Shown: positions 35,277 through 43,947, counted from the first letter of the stretch. The stretch: 64,000 nt of DNA from Hyphomicrobiales bacterium (GCA_900469615.1 UBYA01000013.1:59405-123404), one strand, 5' to 3'. Translations and numbers: made by a program. The notes: generated by a model from the letters alone, not told the origin.

Positions 35277-36386
35277 TCAGTTCTGCAGCGAGGCGCCGAG
35301 CAGAATGACGCCCGTGCAGATGACCAGCAGCGCTCCGAGTATCTCGATGCCGTTGCCGACCCAGGCGGAAAGCCTTGAGCCTTTGCCGGTGAACCGGACG
35401 GCCGTGCCTTTCGCAAAAACGGCGATGATGGCAAGCAGCGAGACGGTCAGCGCCGTACCGATCGACATGGCGAGCACGGACAGCAGGCCGCCGAGATAAA
35501 GCCCGTTCAGCATCGAAAAGGTCATCACCAGCAGCGCGCCCGAGCAGGGGCGCAGTCCAACGGCCACGATGGCCGACCAGGCTTCGCGCGCGCTGAACTT
35601 CTCGTTCGACAACATCTTCGGATCGGGGAGATGGGCGTGCCCGCAAGCCTCGCAGAACGCTCCGTCGCCGGCCGCATGGGCGGGGTCGTAGCATTGAAAG
35701 CCCGTGGCGGACATCGCGGCGCTGCTGCGGGCAAAGCCTCTTGCCGAATCCGTACCTGTCGCGGCCCCCTCGAACAGCGAGAGACTGATCGGACCCGCCG
35801 ATGTCGCGAGCTGCATGTCCTGACGTTGCGCCCGGCTTTGCAGCATGGCGCGCACCTTGCGGAACAACAGCCAGCAGCCGAACAGGATGACCATGACGAA
35901 ACTGGCGATCTCCATGGCGTTGGTCGCCATCGTCATGGTGATGCCCGAGCCGCGCAGGACGAAATAGGCGGCGCCGACGACCAGGACGGCAACGAGGCCC
36001 TGAATGAGCGCCGAGACGAACGAAATTCCGATGCCGCGCCTCAGCTCGATTTCATTGGCGACCATGTAGGAGGAGATGACGGCCTTGCCATGGCCGGGAC
36101 CGGCGGCATGGAAGATGCCATAGGCGAAGGAAAGGCCGATCAGCGTCCAGAGCTGCCAAGGGTCCTGGCGCATGGCCTCGATGGATTTCGTCAGCGCCCG
36201 ATAGAAAGCCTGTTGCTCGTAATTCACATAAAGAAAGATCGGCGCAAGCGGGCCGCCGATCGGCTGGAAGCTCGGTTCGGCCGTGCCGATGCCCAAGGGC
36301 GAGCCTGCGGCATGCGCCAGCCCGGCCATCGCCAGAAGGGCGAGCATTGCAGCAGGAGCGAGCCTCTTTACCTTCGAAATCAGCAT
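35277..36386 (-). CDS. NicO/RcnA-family metal transporter (ZevB-like)
   Basis: A 369 aa membrane protein with a signal-like N-terminus and six or more spans. The family metal motif is AAGPGHGKAVISSYM near residue 95, and a second motif VAVGLRPCSGALLVMTFSM near residue 285. A Cys/His-containing loop (QCYDPAHAAGDGAFCEACGHAHLPD) sits between. The start overlaps the end of the DUF1007 gene by 7 bases. DUF1007 plus NicO pairs include ZevAB, a zinc system of Haemophilus; nickel, cobalt or zinc are the candidate ions here. Confidence 0.88.
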   Translation of the reverse strand: MLISKVKRLAPAAMLALLAMAGLAHAAGSPLGIGTAEPSFQPIGGPLAPIFLYVNYEQQAFYRALTKSIEAMRQDPWQLWTLIGLSFAYGIFHAAGPGHGKAVISSYMVANEIELRRGIGISFVSALIQGLVAVLVVGAAYFVLRGSGITMTMATNAMEIASFVMVILFGCWLLFRKVRAMLQSRAQRQDMQLATSAGPISLSLFEGAATGTDSARGFARSSAAMSATGFQCYDPAHAAGDGAFCEACGHAHLPDPKMLSNEKFSAREAWSAIVAVGLRPCSGALLVMTFSMLNGLYLGGLLSVLAMSIGTALTVSLLAIIAVFAKGTAVRFTGKGSRLSAWVGNGIEILGALLVICTGVILLGASLQN

Positions 36387-37063
36387 TCGACATCTATCCG
36401 CGTTGCGAAGAGTTTCGACATGGTCGTTCCCGTCGGATCGTTGAAGAAGGCATCCGTCAAGGTCGCCCTGTTTTCGGCGATCACCTCGTCCGGATTGGGG
36501 CGGACGACCTTCTGCGTGCAGCTCTTGAAGGCGTCGCCCTCCGTCACCAGCTCGTTGTCGCTCGGGAAATCGATCGAGGTATAAAGCGTCGGGTCGTAAA
36601 TGCCGAAGCTCAATTTGTTGCCCTTGGTGAGCGGCATCGGCTCGGACGGCTTGACGGCGAAGAACATCAGGAGCTGGCCGTCGCGATAGTCGACATTGAT
36701 GACGTCGGGCTTGTCGACCTTGATGGTTTTGCCGTTGAGCGTCAGGTTCGTGTAGTAATCGTAGTCGGCAAGCGAATCGCGCACGGTCTTGCCGACCTCC
36801 TTCAGTTCGTCCGGATCGAGCTTCAGATTGGTGTTCTTGTCGAAATCCATGAGCACGGAGGAGGAGAATACCTCGTCGAACCGCCAGACATTGCGCAGTT
36901 CCTGCACATTGCCGTCCGGGCCCGCGAGCACTTCGAGACGCGCCTCCACGAAAATATGCGGGTGCGCCGATACCGCGGCCGGCACGAGCAACAGGCCGCC
37001 GGTCAGGGCAACAGCATAGACGGTCGTGGATTTTCTCATGCGTCCGATATGTTTCGCGAGCAT
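36380..37063 (-). CDS. DUF1007-family periplasmic protein (ZevA-like)
   Basis: A 227 aa exported protein. After the signal peptide (RKSTTVYAVALTGGLLLVPAA) the mature protein begins SAHPHIFVEARLEVL, the His-Pro-His start typical of DUF1007. It has a D-x-D-x-N/L calcium-like loop, FDKNTNLKLDPDELK. Two in-frame Met codons (37063 and 37039) are possible starts and neither has a strong ribosome site. It overlaps the downstream NicO gene and is predicted to be its periplasmic accessory subunit. Confidence 0.85.
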   Translation of the reverse strand: MLAKHIGRMRKSTTVYAVALTGGLLLVPAAVSAHPHIFVEARLEVLAGPDGNVQELRNVWRFDEVFSSSVLMDFDKNTNLKLDPDELKEVGKTVRDSLADYDYYTNLTLNGKTIKVDKPDVINVDYRDGQLLMFFAVKPSEPMPLTKGNKLSFGIYDPTLYTSIDFPSDNELVTEGDAFKSCTQKVVRPNPDEVIAENRATLTDAFFNDPTGTTMSKLFATRIDVEC

Positions 37064-37130
37064 TGATTCACTTTGATGTCTGGTCAGAAAATGAGACGGA
37101 ATTGGGACCGGCCGGGGCGCCTGCGGCACT

Positions 37131-38024
37131 TCAGCCGTGCTTGCGGAACCAGTTGTAGAGGTAGTCCACAAAGATGCGCACCTTGGCCGGCAGATAGCGC
37201 CGGTGCGGATAGACCGCGTAGATGCCGCGATCGGTCGGCAGATAGTCGTTGAACAGCGTCAGCAGCTGCCCGCTTTCGATCGCCTTGCGGCCGATGAAAT
37301 CCGGGACGATGGCGATGCCGAGACCGGCCAGCGCGGCGCGCAGCGTGGCATGCGGGCTGTTGACTTCGAGCGGGCCGTTGATGGCGACGTTGAAGGTGGT
37401 GCTGTCGGCGTCGACGAAGCGGATATTGCCTTGCGAGCGGGTATTGGTGTCGATGATGAAAGGTACGCGGGCTAGATCGCTCGGATGTTCCAGGGCAGGG
37501 TAGCGGTCGAGGAATTCCCGGGTTGCGCACAGATGGACGCGGAAATCCGAGATCTTGCGGGCGATCATGCCCGAATCCTCGAGCTTGGTAATGCGCACGG
37601 CGACATCGAAACCTTCCTCGATCAGGTCGACGAAACGGTCGTCGGCGGCGATTTCCAGCGCAAGGTCGGGGTTTTCCCTGGCGAAATCGATCAGCGATTG
37701 CCCGACATCGGCATCGACGAAAGTACGCGGCACCGAAACGCGCAGCCGTCCCTTGAGCTGCTGGTTGTTCTCGCGCACGAGGTCGGCAAGATTGTCGATC
37801 TCCTTCAGGATGTCGGAGGCGGTTCGATAATAGGTGTGGCCGGCTTCCGTCATGGAGAACTGCCGCGTCGTGCGGTTCAGCAGCAGCGCGCCGAGTTCGT
37901 CCTCCAGTTCGCGGACATATTTGGACAGCAGCGCCTTGGAGCGGCCGGTCTTGCGTGCGGCCGCCGAAAACCCTTCGGCTTCGACCACGTCGATAAAGGC
38001 GCGAATCCGGGTCAAAGTATCCAT
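37131..38024 (-). CDS. LysR-family transcriptional regulator
   Basis: A 297 aa LysR regulator with the helix-turn-helix at residues about 1-60 (MDTLTRIRAFIDVVEAEGFS, then RSKALLSKYVRELEDELG) and a standard effector domain. GGGAGG lies upstream of the chosen ATG. Its final 40 residues (YPHRRYLPAKVRIFVDYLYNWF) match the group of LysR proteins often annotated as CrgA/DsdC-like repressors of single adjacent genes. It is divergent from the ornithine decarboxylase gene but separated by the long leader; a regulatory link is possible, not shown. Confidence 0.9.
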   Translation of the reverse strand: MDTLTRIRAFIDVVEAEGFSAAARKTGRSKALLSKYVRELEDELGALLLNRTTRQFSMTEAGHTYYRTASDILKEIDNLADLVRENNQQLKGRLRVSVPRTFVDADVGQSLIDFARENPDLALEIAADDRFVDLIEEGFDVAVRITKLEDSGMIARKISDFRVHLCATREFLDRYPALEHPSDLARVPFIIDTNTRSQGNIRFVDADSTTFNVAINGPLEVNSPHATLRAALAGLGIAIVPDFIGRKAIESGQLLTLFNDYLPTDRGIYAVYPHRRYLPAKVRIFVDYLYNWFRKHG

Positions 38025-38119
38025 GGCGAAGCCTCCCGTTAACTGTTGCAGGATGTTGAACAAAACGCCTCGATTTGTTCAATTATTTTTTTCGGGCATG
38101 GACCAAAAATTTTCTTGAT

Positions 38120-38545
38120 TATGACGGCGAATATTCCTATTTCCCGATCAGCCCAAAGTCGCACGTGCCCGTGGGTGTCCGCCGATCCTCGATGTGGTGA
38201 GAAAATCGGTAAGGTACCTGGAATTAACCCCTCCAGTCGCTATTCCGGCCAACCGGAAAATGCGAGGACATCTGAAGCAACGACGGTGCGGGCCTTTTTG
38301 TTCTCTCCCGGCTTTCCATCAGCCGGGGATACTGAAGAGGCACACCTTCATTGCCGGAAGTGCGGTTGGGATACTCCCTCCAATCCATGGCAGACAAAGC
38401 GAATTAGCGCCGCTTGCGGCACTGGTTCATCATCCGCGCTTCGCGCATTTGCACGGTACCGGGGTCTCCACCGGCTGGTTCCTGAGCGAATGAGCGTCGC
38501 CCTTTGTCCTCTGGGTTCTCCCCGGAGCTTTTGGAATTGAAAGGG
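38120..38545 (+). ncRNA. Long structured leader of ornithine decarboxylase, probable speF RNA motif
   Basis: About 430-490 bases of non-coding DNA precede the decarboxylase. Several stems can be read: TTCCGG/CCGGAA around CCAA at 38243-38258, enclosed by CGC/GCG; CCCGGCT/AGCCGGG at 38307-38327 with a 7-base loop; and a stem near 38508-38525 close to the ribosome site. The speF motif is a known cis-regulatory RNA upstream of ornithine decarboxylase genes in Rhizobiales, and both gene and leader length agree. I could not check the consensus, so the boundaries and identity are inferred. A GTG-initiated frame (38194-38493) stays open through most of the leader; its role is unknown. Confidence 0.7.
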
Positions 38546-38551
38546 AATGAC

Positions 38552-39685
38552 ATGACCACGCAACGTATTCGCGATTTCCTCGCTACCCGACGTCCGGACG
38601 GTCCTTGCCTGGTGGTCGATCTCGATGTCGTCCGCGACAATTTCCATGCCTTCCGTCATGCCATGCCGGACAGCGCCATCTACTATGCCGTCAAGGCCAA
38701 CCCGGCTCCGGAAGTGCTGCGCCTGCTCGCCAGCCTCGGCTCCAATTTCGATTGCGCGTCCGTCGCCGAAATCGAAATGGCGCTCGATGCCGGCGCGACC
38801 GCTGCCCGCATCTCCTACGGCAACACCATCAAGAAGGAGCGCGATGTCGCCCGTGCGCATGCGCTCGGTATCAACCTCTTCGCCGTCGACAGCCACGAGG
38901 AAGTCGAAAAGATTTCCCGTGCCGCTCCCGGCGCCCGCGTGTTCTGCCGCGTCCTGACGGACGGCGAAGGTGCGGAATGGCCGCTGTCGCGCAAGTTCGG
39001 CTGCGTCCCGCAGATGGCCGTCGACGTTCTCGTCTACGCTCACCAGCTCGGTCTGGAATCCTACGGCGTGTCTTTCCACGTCGGCTCGCAGATGACCAAG
39101 GTCGATGCCTGGGACGATGCTCTCGCCGATGCCAAGCGTGTCTTCGTCTCGCTGGCCAAGCAGGGCATCCACCTGCAGATGGTCAACATGGGCGGCGGTT
39201 TTCCGACCAAGTACCTGCGCGACGTCCCAACGGCCGAAGCCTATGGCAAGGCGATCTTTGCGTCTCTGCGCGCCCATTTCGGCAACCAGATCCCGCACAC
39301 GATCATCGAGCCGGGCCGCGGCATGGTCGGCAATGCCGGCGTGATCAAGGCTGAAGTCGTCCTGATTTCGAAGAAGTCGGACAACGATGCCGCTCGCTGG
39401 GTGTTCCTCGACATCGGCAAGTTCGGCGGTCTCGCCGAAACCATGGACGAGGCGATCCGCTACCCGATCCGCACGGAGCGCGATAGCGACGAGATGGAGC
39501 CCTGCGTCATTGCCGGCCCGACCTGCGATTCGGCCGACGTGCTCTACGAGAAGAACCTCTATCCGCTGCCGGTGTCGCTCACCATCGGCGACGAGGTCCT
39601 GATCGAAGGCACCGGTGCCTACACCACGACCTACTCGGCTGTGGCCTTCAACGGCTTCGACCCGCTGAAGGCCTACATCATCTAA
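38552..39685 (+). CDS. odc: Ornithine/diamino-acid decarboxylase, fold-III PLP enzyme
   Basis: A 377 aa enzyme of the eukaryotic-type ornithine decarboxylase family, producing putrescine from ornithine (some members also use lysine or diaminopimelate). The PLP lysine is Lys48 in YYAVKANP; the glycine-rich phosphate loop is VNMGGGFPTKY; the catalytic cysteine is Cys325 in GPTCDSAD at the C-terminus, as in true ODC. AAAGGGA precedes the ATG. Expression is probably controlled by the long structured leader. A GNAT acetyltransferase follows on the same strand. Confidence 0.93.
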   Translation: MTTQRIRDFLATRRPDGPCLVVDLDVVRDNFHAFRHAMPDSAIYYAVKANPAPEVLRLLASLGSNFDCASVAEIEMALDAGATAARISYGNTIKKERDVARAHALGINLFAVDSHEEVEKISRAAPGARVFCRVLTDGEGAEWPLSRKFGCVPQMAVDVLVYAHQLGLESYGVSFHVGSQMTKVDAWDDALADAKRVFVSLAKQGIHLQMVNMGGGFPTKYLRDVPTAEAYGKAIFASLRAHFGNQIPHTIIEPGRGMVGNAGVIKAEVVLISKKSDNDAARWVFLDIGKFGGLAETMDEAIRYPIRTERDSDEMEPCVIAGPTCDSADVLYEKNLYPLPVSLTIGDEVLIEGTGAYTTTYSAVAFNGFDPLKAYII

Positions 39686-39798
39686 GGTCCGGCAAGGATC
39701 CGAATTCCGACAAAGCCGCCCCCGTAGCCAGCCGGGGCGGCAACTTCACAATAGTTCGTCACCACCGCTGATAACGGTATTGGGCACGGGAGGCCGAG

Positions 39799-40389
39799 AT
39801 GGCCGCTGTTCTTGATTCTGTCCGCGCATTCTTTGCGCCATCCACGTTCACCCTCGACCTGGAAAACGCAGGCGATGTCGTCGCGCGCGAAAACCTGCTG
39901 GATCGTGCCATGGGACCCGACCGCCGCAAGAAGTCGTCGGAAAAGCTGCGCCAGGGCCGCGTGCCGGCCGAGGGCCTGGCACTGGTCGCCCGCGATCGCT
40001 CCGGTCATGTCGTCGGCACGGTGCGCCTGTGGAATGTCGAAGCCGGGGTCGACCGCGAGACCCGTCCGGTCGATGCGTTGCTGCTCGGCCCGCTGGCCGT
40101 CGATCCCGCCTATGAAGGCAAGGGCATGGGCTCGGCGCTGATGCGCGCCGCCGTCATGGAAGCCAAGAAGCGCGGCCATGGCGCCATCCTGCTTGTCGGC
40201 GATGCGCCTTACTACGAGCGCTTCGGCTTCTTTGCCGCAAAGGCCCGCCATCTTGTCATGCCGGGTCCGTTCCAGCGCGACCGGTTCCTCGCTCTCGAGC
40301 TCAAGGAAGGCTGGCTGGACAGCGCTGCCGGCTTGATCGTTGCCAGCGGCCGCAAGCTCGCGCAGCCGCCCGTATCAAAGGCGGCGTAA
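39799..40389 (+). CDS. GNAT-family N-acetyltransferase
   Basis: A 196 aa protein of the GCN5-related acetyltransferase fold (YhbS-like). The acetyl-CoA pyrophosphate loop is in LAVDPAYEGKGMGSALMRAA, following the beta strand LLLGPL, and the later YYERFGFFAAKA segment is the usual C-terminal tyrosine motif. The substrate is unknown. Position 113 bases after ornithine decarboxylase raises the possibility of a polyamine or amino-acid substrate, but this is only neighbourhood inference. Confidence 0.9.
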   Translation: MAAVLDSVRAFFAPSTFTLDLENAGDVVARENLLDRAMGPDRRKKSSEKLRQGRVPAEGLALVARDRSGHVVGTVRLWNVEAGVDRETRPVDALLLGPLAVDPAYEGKGMGSALMRAAVMEAKKRGHGAILLVGDAPYYERFGFFAAKARHLVMPGPFQRDRFLALELKEGWLDSAAGLIVASGRKLAQPPVSKAA

Positions 40390-40415
40390 GGCGAACGAAC
40401 AGCTCTGAAGTCCTG

Positions 40416-40562
40416 TTACGCCTTCGCCGCCCTGGCCGAGGCGTTTCCACGTTTCCATTTGGCAGCCTTCACATTGTCCTTTGCCCAATCGTAGCCATCC
40501 GTCGGCGTTTTCAGGAAAGCGGCGATCTCGGCATCGTTCAGGGCATGGAGAACCCATTCGAG
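40416..40562 (-). pseudogene. Remnant of the 3' end of an unidentified gene
   Basis: The minus strand encodes 48 residues, LEWVLHALNDAEIAAFLK continuing to a lysine/alanine-rich end (SARAAKA) and a stop, with protein-like composition. The frame is closed upstream by TAG at 40563-40565 and contains no start codon or ribosome site, so it looks like the tail of a degraded gene. I cannot name the family. Confidence 0.5.
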
Positions 40563-40773
40563 CTATCGACGGAGCATGACAGTTCCATGAAGGGGGCGGT
40601 GGGGAGATTCGACCCACGGCTGTAGCGCATCCAGGCAGTTGATTTCGTCGTGTCGGGTGGAGAGCGGAAAGAAGGCGCCGGTATCGCGTGTTAGCGATGC
40701 TACCTTCTGTCACGGGTGAGAAGACGCGGTTTTCTCACCCGCCCTCGGGGTCGAGGCGGCCCATCGCCTGACG
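40563..40773. other. Gene-poor spacer, probably decayed coding sequence
   Basis: Between the remnant and cysE no frame has both a ribosome site and a protein-like sequence. With the remnant it makes a 384-base stretch without an intact gene. The base composition is less regular than its neighbours, which fits degraded coding DNA. Confidence 0.45.
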
Positions 40774-41589
40774 CTAGATGTTCTGATCCATCGTTTCGGC
40801 CGGGATCTCGTCGGCGCGATGAATACGGACGACCGTGGCTGGTACGCCGGCGACGGTGCAATGCGCTGGAACGGGCTTCACCACCACGCTGCCGGCCGCG
40901 ACCTTGCTGAAGGCTCCGACTTCGATATTGCCGAGAATCTTGGCGCCGGCGCCGATCATCACGCCATGGCGGATCTTCGGATGCCGGTCGCCGCTTTCCT
41001 TGCCGGTGCCGCCGAGCGTCACGTTCTGCAGGATCGACACCTCGTCCTCGATGACGGCGGTCTCGCCGATGACGATGCCGGAGCCATGGTCGAGCATGAT
41101 CGAGATGCCGATTTTCGCGGCCGGATGGATATCCGGGCCGAAGACGAGCGAGACGAGGTTGGAAAGCCAGCTGGCAATTTCCTTGCGACCTTCGGTCCAG
41201 AGCGCGTGGGCGATGCGATGTGTCTGCAGGGCGTGAAAACCCTTCAGGTTGAGAAGTGCGTGCAGATAGGTGGTGCAGGCGGGGTCGCGGGTGCGGACGG
41301 CGACGAGATCCGCCTCCGTCGCCTGCAGGATTTCGGGATGCCGATCCAGCACGTCGGACAGCAGCGACAGCATGTCGCCGTGCTCGATCCTGACGACGCA
41401 GAGCCGGGCGGCGAGTATATTGGCGAGGCTTTCGGCATTGGAGCTGCCGGCAAGCAATTGCGTCCGCAGCAATGGCGCGAGCGTCGGCTCGTGCGCCGCA
41501 AGCTCGATGGCTTCGCAGCGAATCACGTCCCAGACGTTATCGGCTGGGGCAGGGGTGTTTCCGGCAACTGCCGTTCCCGACTGGGGCAT
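40774..41589 (-). CDS. cysE: Serine O-acetyltransferase
   Basis: A 271 aa enzyme that makes O-acetylserine for cysteine synthesis. An N-terminal helical domain (VWDVIRCEAIELAAHEPTL) is followed by a left-handed beta-helix of hexapeptide repeats. The catalytic His/Asp pair is in FGPDIHPAAKIG and DHGSGIVIGETAVI; the acetyl-CoA-binding turns VMIGAGAKILGNIEVG follow. An AAGGATC site precedes the ATG. It lies downstream of the WD40 and CobW genes on the same strand, but a palindromic repeat intervenes. Confidence 0.95.
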   Translation of the reverse strand: MPQSGTAVAGNTPAPADNVWDVIRCEAIELAAHEPTLAPLLRTQLLAGSSNAESLANILAARLCVVRIEHGDMLSLLSDVLDRHPEILQATEADLVAVRTRDPACTTYLHALLNLKGFHALQTHRIAHALWTEGRKEIASWLSNLVSLVFGPDIHPAAKIGISIMLDHGSGIVIGETAVIEDEVSILQNVTLGGTGKESGDRHPKIRHGVMIGAGAKILGNIEVGAFSKVAAGSVVVKPVPAHCTVAGVPATVVRIHRADEIPAETMDQNI

Positions 41590-41608
41590 GATCCTTGTCT
41601 TTCCGTTT

Positions 41609-41706
41609 AGAGCGGTTCAGCGTTTCGTCGAAACGCTGAACCGCTCTATTTTATTTTGTTCTTACGCAATTCCGGCTGAAAGACCGTCATCGACGTTTGC
41701 CGGAAT
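41609..41706. repeat. Two-palindrome intergenic repeat (family 2, copy A)
   Basis: Bases 41609-41647 form a perfect 19-bp-arm palindrome (AGAGCGGTTCAGCGTTTCG and its complement around one T). After a T-rich stretch a second palindrome begins with GCAATTCCGG and ends with CCGGAATCGC. The same two-palindrome design is found at 46478-46573. Such elements are widespread in Rhizobiaceae. It lies between the WD40 gene and cysE and may act as a terminator. Confidence 0.8.
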
Positions 41707-41711
41707 CGCTC

Positions 41712-42701
41712 TCAGGCCGAAACGTCGACAACGCCGCAGTCGCCGGCTTCGGAGGCGAAGGCCAGCAGCTTGCCCGACTTGCTCCAGCTCATCGAGGTGA
41801 TCGCGCCCTTGCCCGGCCGGCGCAGCAGCGCCTCCTTGGCGTCGCCGAGGCGCACCGCGAGAATCATGCCGTCGATGAAGCCGATGGCGAGGATATCTTC
41901 GGCCGGATGGAACTTGACCGAGGTCGCCATGATGTTGGCGCGGGTGCCGAGTTCCAGCGGCGCCTTGCCCATCGGGCCGTCCTTGCCCTGGAAGGGCCAG
42001 ACGATCGCCGCAGGCGCGCCCGACGAAGCGAGCCATTTGCCCTTGTTGGACCAGGAGAGCGACTTTACCTTGGCCGGATAACCGGTCATGCGCATGTGCC
42101 GGGCCTCGGCGCCCGGTTTGGCATCCAGCTTCCAGCCGTGCAGGGCGTTTTCCTGCATGGTCGTGACGATGAACTGGCCGTCCGGCGAAAAGGTGACGCC
42201 CGTATGGGCGCCCTTCCATTCGAGGTTGACCGGTTGTGCGCTCATGCCGACCCAATGCAGCGACACGCCGTTGTAGCGGGCGACGGCGATACGCATCCCC
42301 TTGGGAGCGAAGGCGATGCCTTCGACGGTGCGCTCTTCCGGAAACTCCTTCGTCGTACCATCGGACAGGCGCGCAAAGGTGCTCTTGCCATAGGAATAGG
42401 CGACTGCGCCTTGCGGACCGGCAGCGACCTGGCCGATCCATTTGCGCGGCGCCTCGGCGAGCGTCGTCGTGCTGCCGTCGGAGGCGATCCGCAGCACCTT
42501 GCCGTCCTCGCCGCCCGAAATCAGGCTCTCGCTATACGGATCGCGGATGCAGGTCAGCATCCCCTGATGAGCTTCGGTGACTTTCTCGCCGCCTTCGAGG
42601 CGGTGGATTGCGCCCGCGGCGCTGGCGAAAAAGGGGGTGTCACCTAAAAATTCGACGGCCAGAACATGGCCGTCGATATCAAGTGGAGCAACAGTCGGCA
42701 T
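41712..42701 (-). CDS. WD40-repeat protein
   Basis: A 329 aa predicted beta-propeller of about seven blades. WD40-like segments include ESLISGGEDGKVLRIA, TGVTFSPDGQFIVTT, VKSLSWSNKGKWLASSG, VKFHPAEDILAIGFIDG and ITSMSWSKSGKLLAFAS. No signal peptide, so it is cytoplasmic. Its start codon overlaps the end of the CobW-type GTPase gene by one base, so the two are translated together and probably function together in metal handling. The molecular role is unknown. Confidence 0.9.
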   Translation of the reverse strand: MPTVAPLDIDGHVLAVEFLGDTPFFASAAGAIHRLEGGEKVTEAHQGMLTCIRDPYSESLISGGEDGKVLRIASDGSTTTLAEAPRKWIGQVAAGPQGAVAYSYGKSTFARLSDGTTKEFPEERTVEGIAFAPKGMRIAVARYNGVSLHWVGMSAQPVNLEWKGAHTGVTFSPDGQFIVTTMQENALHGWKLDAKPGAEARHMRMTGYPAKVKSLSWSNKGKWLASSGAPAAIVWPFQGKDGPMGKAPLELGTRANIMATSVKFHPAEDILAIGFIDGMILAVRLGDAKEALLRRPGKGAITSMSWSKSGKLLAFASEAGDCGVVDVSA

Positions 42702-43807
42702 CAGGCAGACGCCTCGCAGGCCTTGAAGCTTGCTTCCAGCTTTTCGCGGTCGAGCTCGCGGCCGATGAAGACCAGCCGGCTCTCATGCTTTTCACCATCC
42801 TTCCAGGGACGCTGATGATCGCCTTCGATGATCATGTGCACGCCCTGGACGACGTAGCGCTCGGGATCGTTCTTGAAGGCGATGATGCCCTTGAGGCGCA
42901 GGATATTCGGGCCTTGCGTCTGCGTGATCTTCTGGATCCAGGGGAAAAAACGCTCCGGGTTCATCTCACCGCCGCGCAGCGAAACCGATTGCACGGTGAC
43001 GTCGTGGATCGGCGACAGGCCGTGATGATGATGGTCATGGTCATGGTGGTGATGATCATGATCGTGATCGTGATCGTGGTAGTGATCGTGATCATGGTCG
43101 TGATGGTGATGATCGCAATCCGGGCCGCAGACATGGTCTTCGTGGCCGTGCTCGAGGAAGTGCGGGTCGTTTTCGAGGGCGCGCTCCAGGTTGAAGGCGC
43201 CCTGGTTCAGCACGCGGGCGAGATCGACGCCGGAGCGGGTCGTCTTGTAGATGCGGGCGGCCGGGTTGATGGCGCGGACGACATCCTCGATCTGGGCCAT
43301 TTCTTCCGGGCTTACGAGATCGGACTTGTTGATGACGACGACGTCGGCAAAGGCGATCTGGTCTTCGGCCTCGCGGCTGTCCTTCAGGCGCAGCGGCAGG
43401 TGCTTGGCGTCGACCAGCGCGACGACGGCGTCGAGCTCGGTCTTGGCGCGGACATCGTCGTCCATGAAGAAGGTCTGGGCGACGGGAACCGGATCGGCCA
43501 GGCCTGTCGTTTCGACGATGATGCCGTCAAAACGGCCGGGGCGGCGCATCAGGCCCTCGACGACGCGGATGAGGTCGCCGCGGACGGTGCAGCAGACGCA
43601 GCCATTGTTCATTTCGTAGATTTCTTCGTCCGATTCGACGATGAGGTCGTTGTCGATGCCGATCTCGCCGAATTCGTTGACGATGACGGCATACTTCTTG
43701 CCGTGGCTTTCCGAAAGAATGCGGTTGAGCAGCGTCGTCTTGCCGGCACCGAGATAGCCGGTGAGAACGGTGACGGGAACGGGCTTTTGCGTGGCTGTTT
43801 CGGTCAT
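42701..43807 (-). CDS. CobW/COG0523-family GTPase, probable zinc metallochaperone
   Basis: A 368 aa G3E GTPase. Walker A GYLGAGKTT is at residues 17-25, the metal-binding CxCC motif GCVCC at 69-73, the ETTGLADP switch near 100, and the NKSD guanine motif near 160. A striking His/Asp-rich run (over 30 residues, about positions 225-265) is a likely metal store. The C-terminal CobW_C domain follows. COG0523 proteins deliver zinc under limitation; control by Zur is suggested by the upstream box. First gene of a two-gene unit with the WD40 protein. Confidence 0.94.
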   Translation of the reverse strand: MTETATQKPVPVTVLTGYLGAGKTTLLNRILSESHGKKYAVIVNEFGEIGIDNDLIVESDEEIYEMNNGCVCCTVRGDLIRVVEGLMRRPGRFDGIIVETTGLADPVPVAQTFFMDDDVRAKTELDAVVALVDAKHLPLRLKDSREAEDQIAFADVVVINKSDLVSPEEMAQIEDVVRAINPAARIYKTTRSGVDLARVLNQGAFNLERALENDPHFLEHGHEDHVCGPDCDHHHHDHDHDHYHDHDHDHDHHHHDHDHHHHGLSPIHDVTVQSVSLRGGEMNPERFFPWIQKITQTQGPNILRLKGIIAFKNDPERYVVQGVHMIIEGDHQRPWKDGEKHESRLVFIGRELDREKLEASFKACEASA

Positions 43808-43895
43808 GGGAGCCTCGAAATATGGAAGGTTGCCCCGGGGAGCGGATATTGGTCGGGTTCCATATAAGGAGTTGGAGACGTCAGTTCAAAGGCTT

Positions 43896-43916
43896 TTATA
43901 TGTTATAAGATCACAT
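43896..43916 (-). promoter_or_regulatory. Candidate Zur box upstream of the CobW-type gene
   Basis: ATATGTTATAAGATCACATT resembles the proteobacterial Zur consensus (ATGTTATA-type half-site and an ACATT half-site), with the left half perfect and the right half slightly degraded. It lies 89-109 bases upstream of the start codon. The match is from memory of the consensus and needs a matrix search. Confidence 0.5.
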
Positions 43917-43947
43917 TGGGTTGCGGACGGTCGAGCCGGCCGTCGGC

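Noticed and set aside
40563..40713. Transposase remnant next to the decayed gene fragment
   Set aside because: The translated fragments have no recognisable transposase motif and no terminal inverted repeats or target duplications were seen.
43020..43110. Short tandem repeat of GATCATGATC-like words, possible CRISPR or microsatellite
   Set aside because: It is in frame inside the CobW-type gene and simply encodes the His/Asp-rich metal-binding run.
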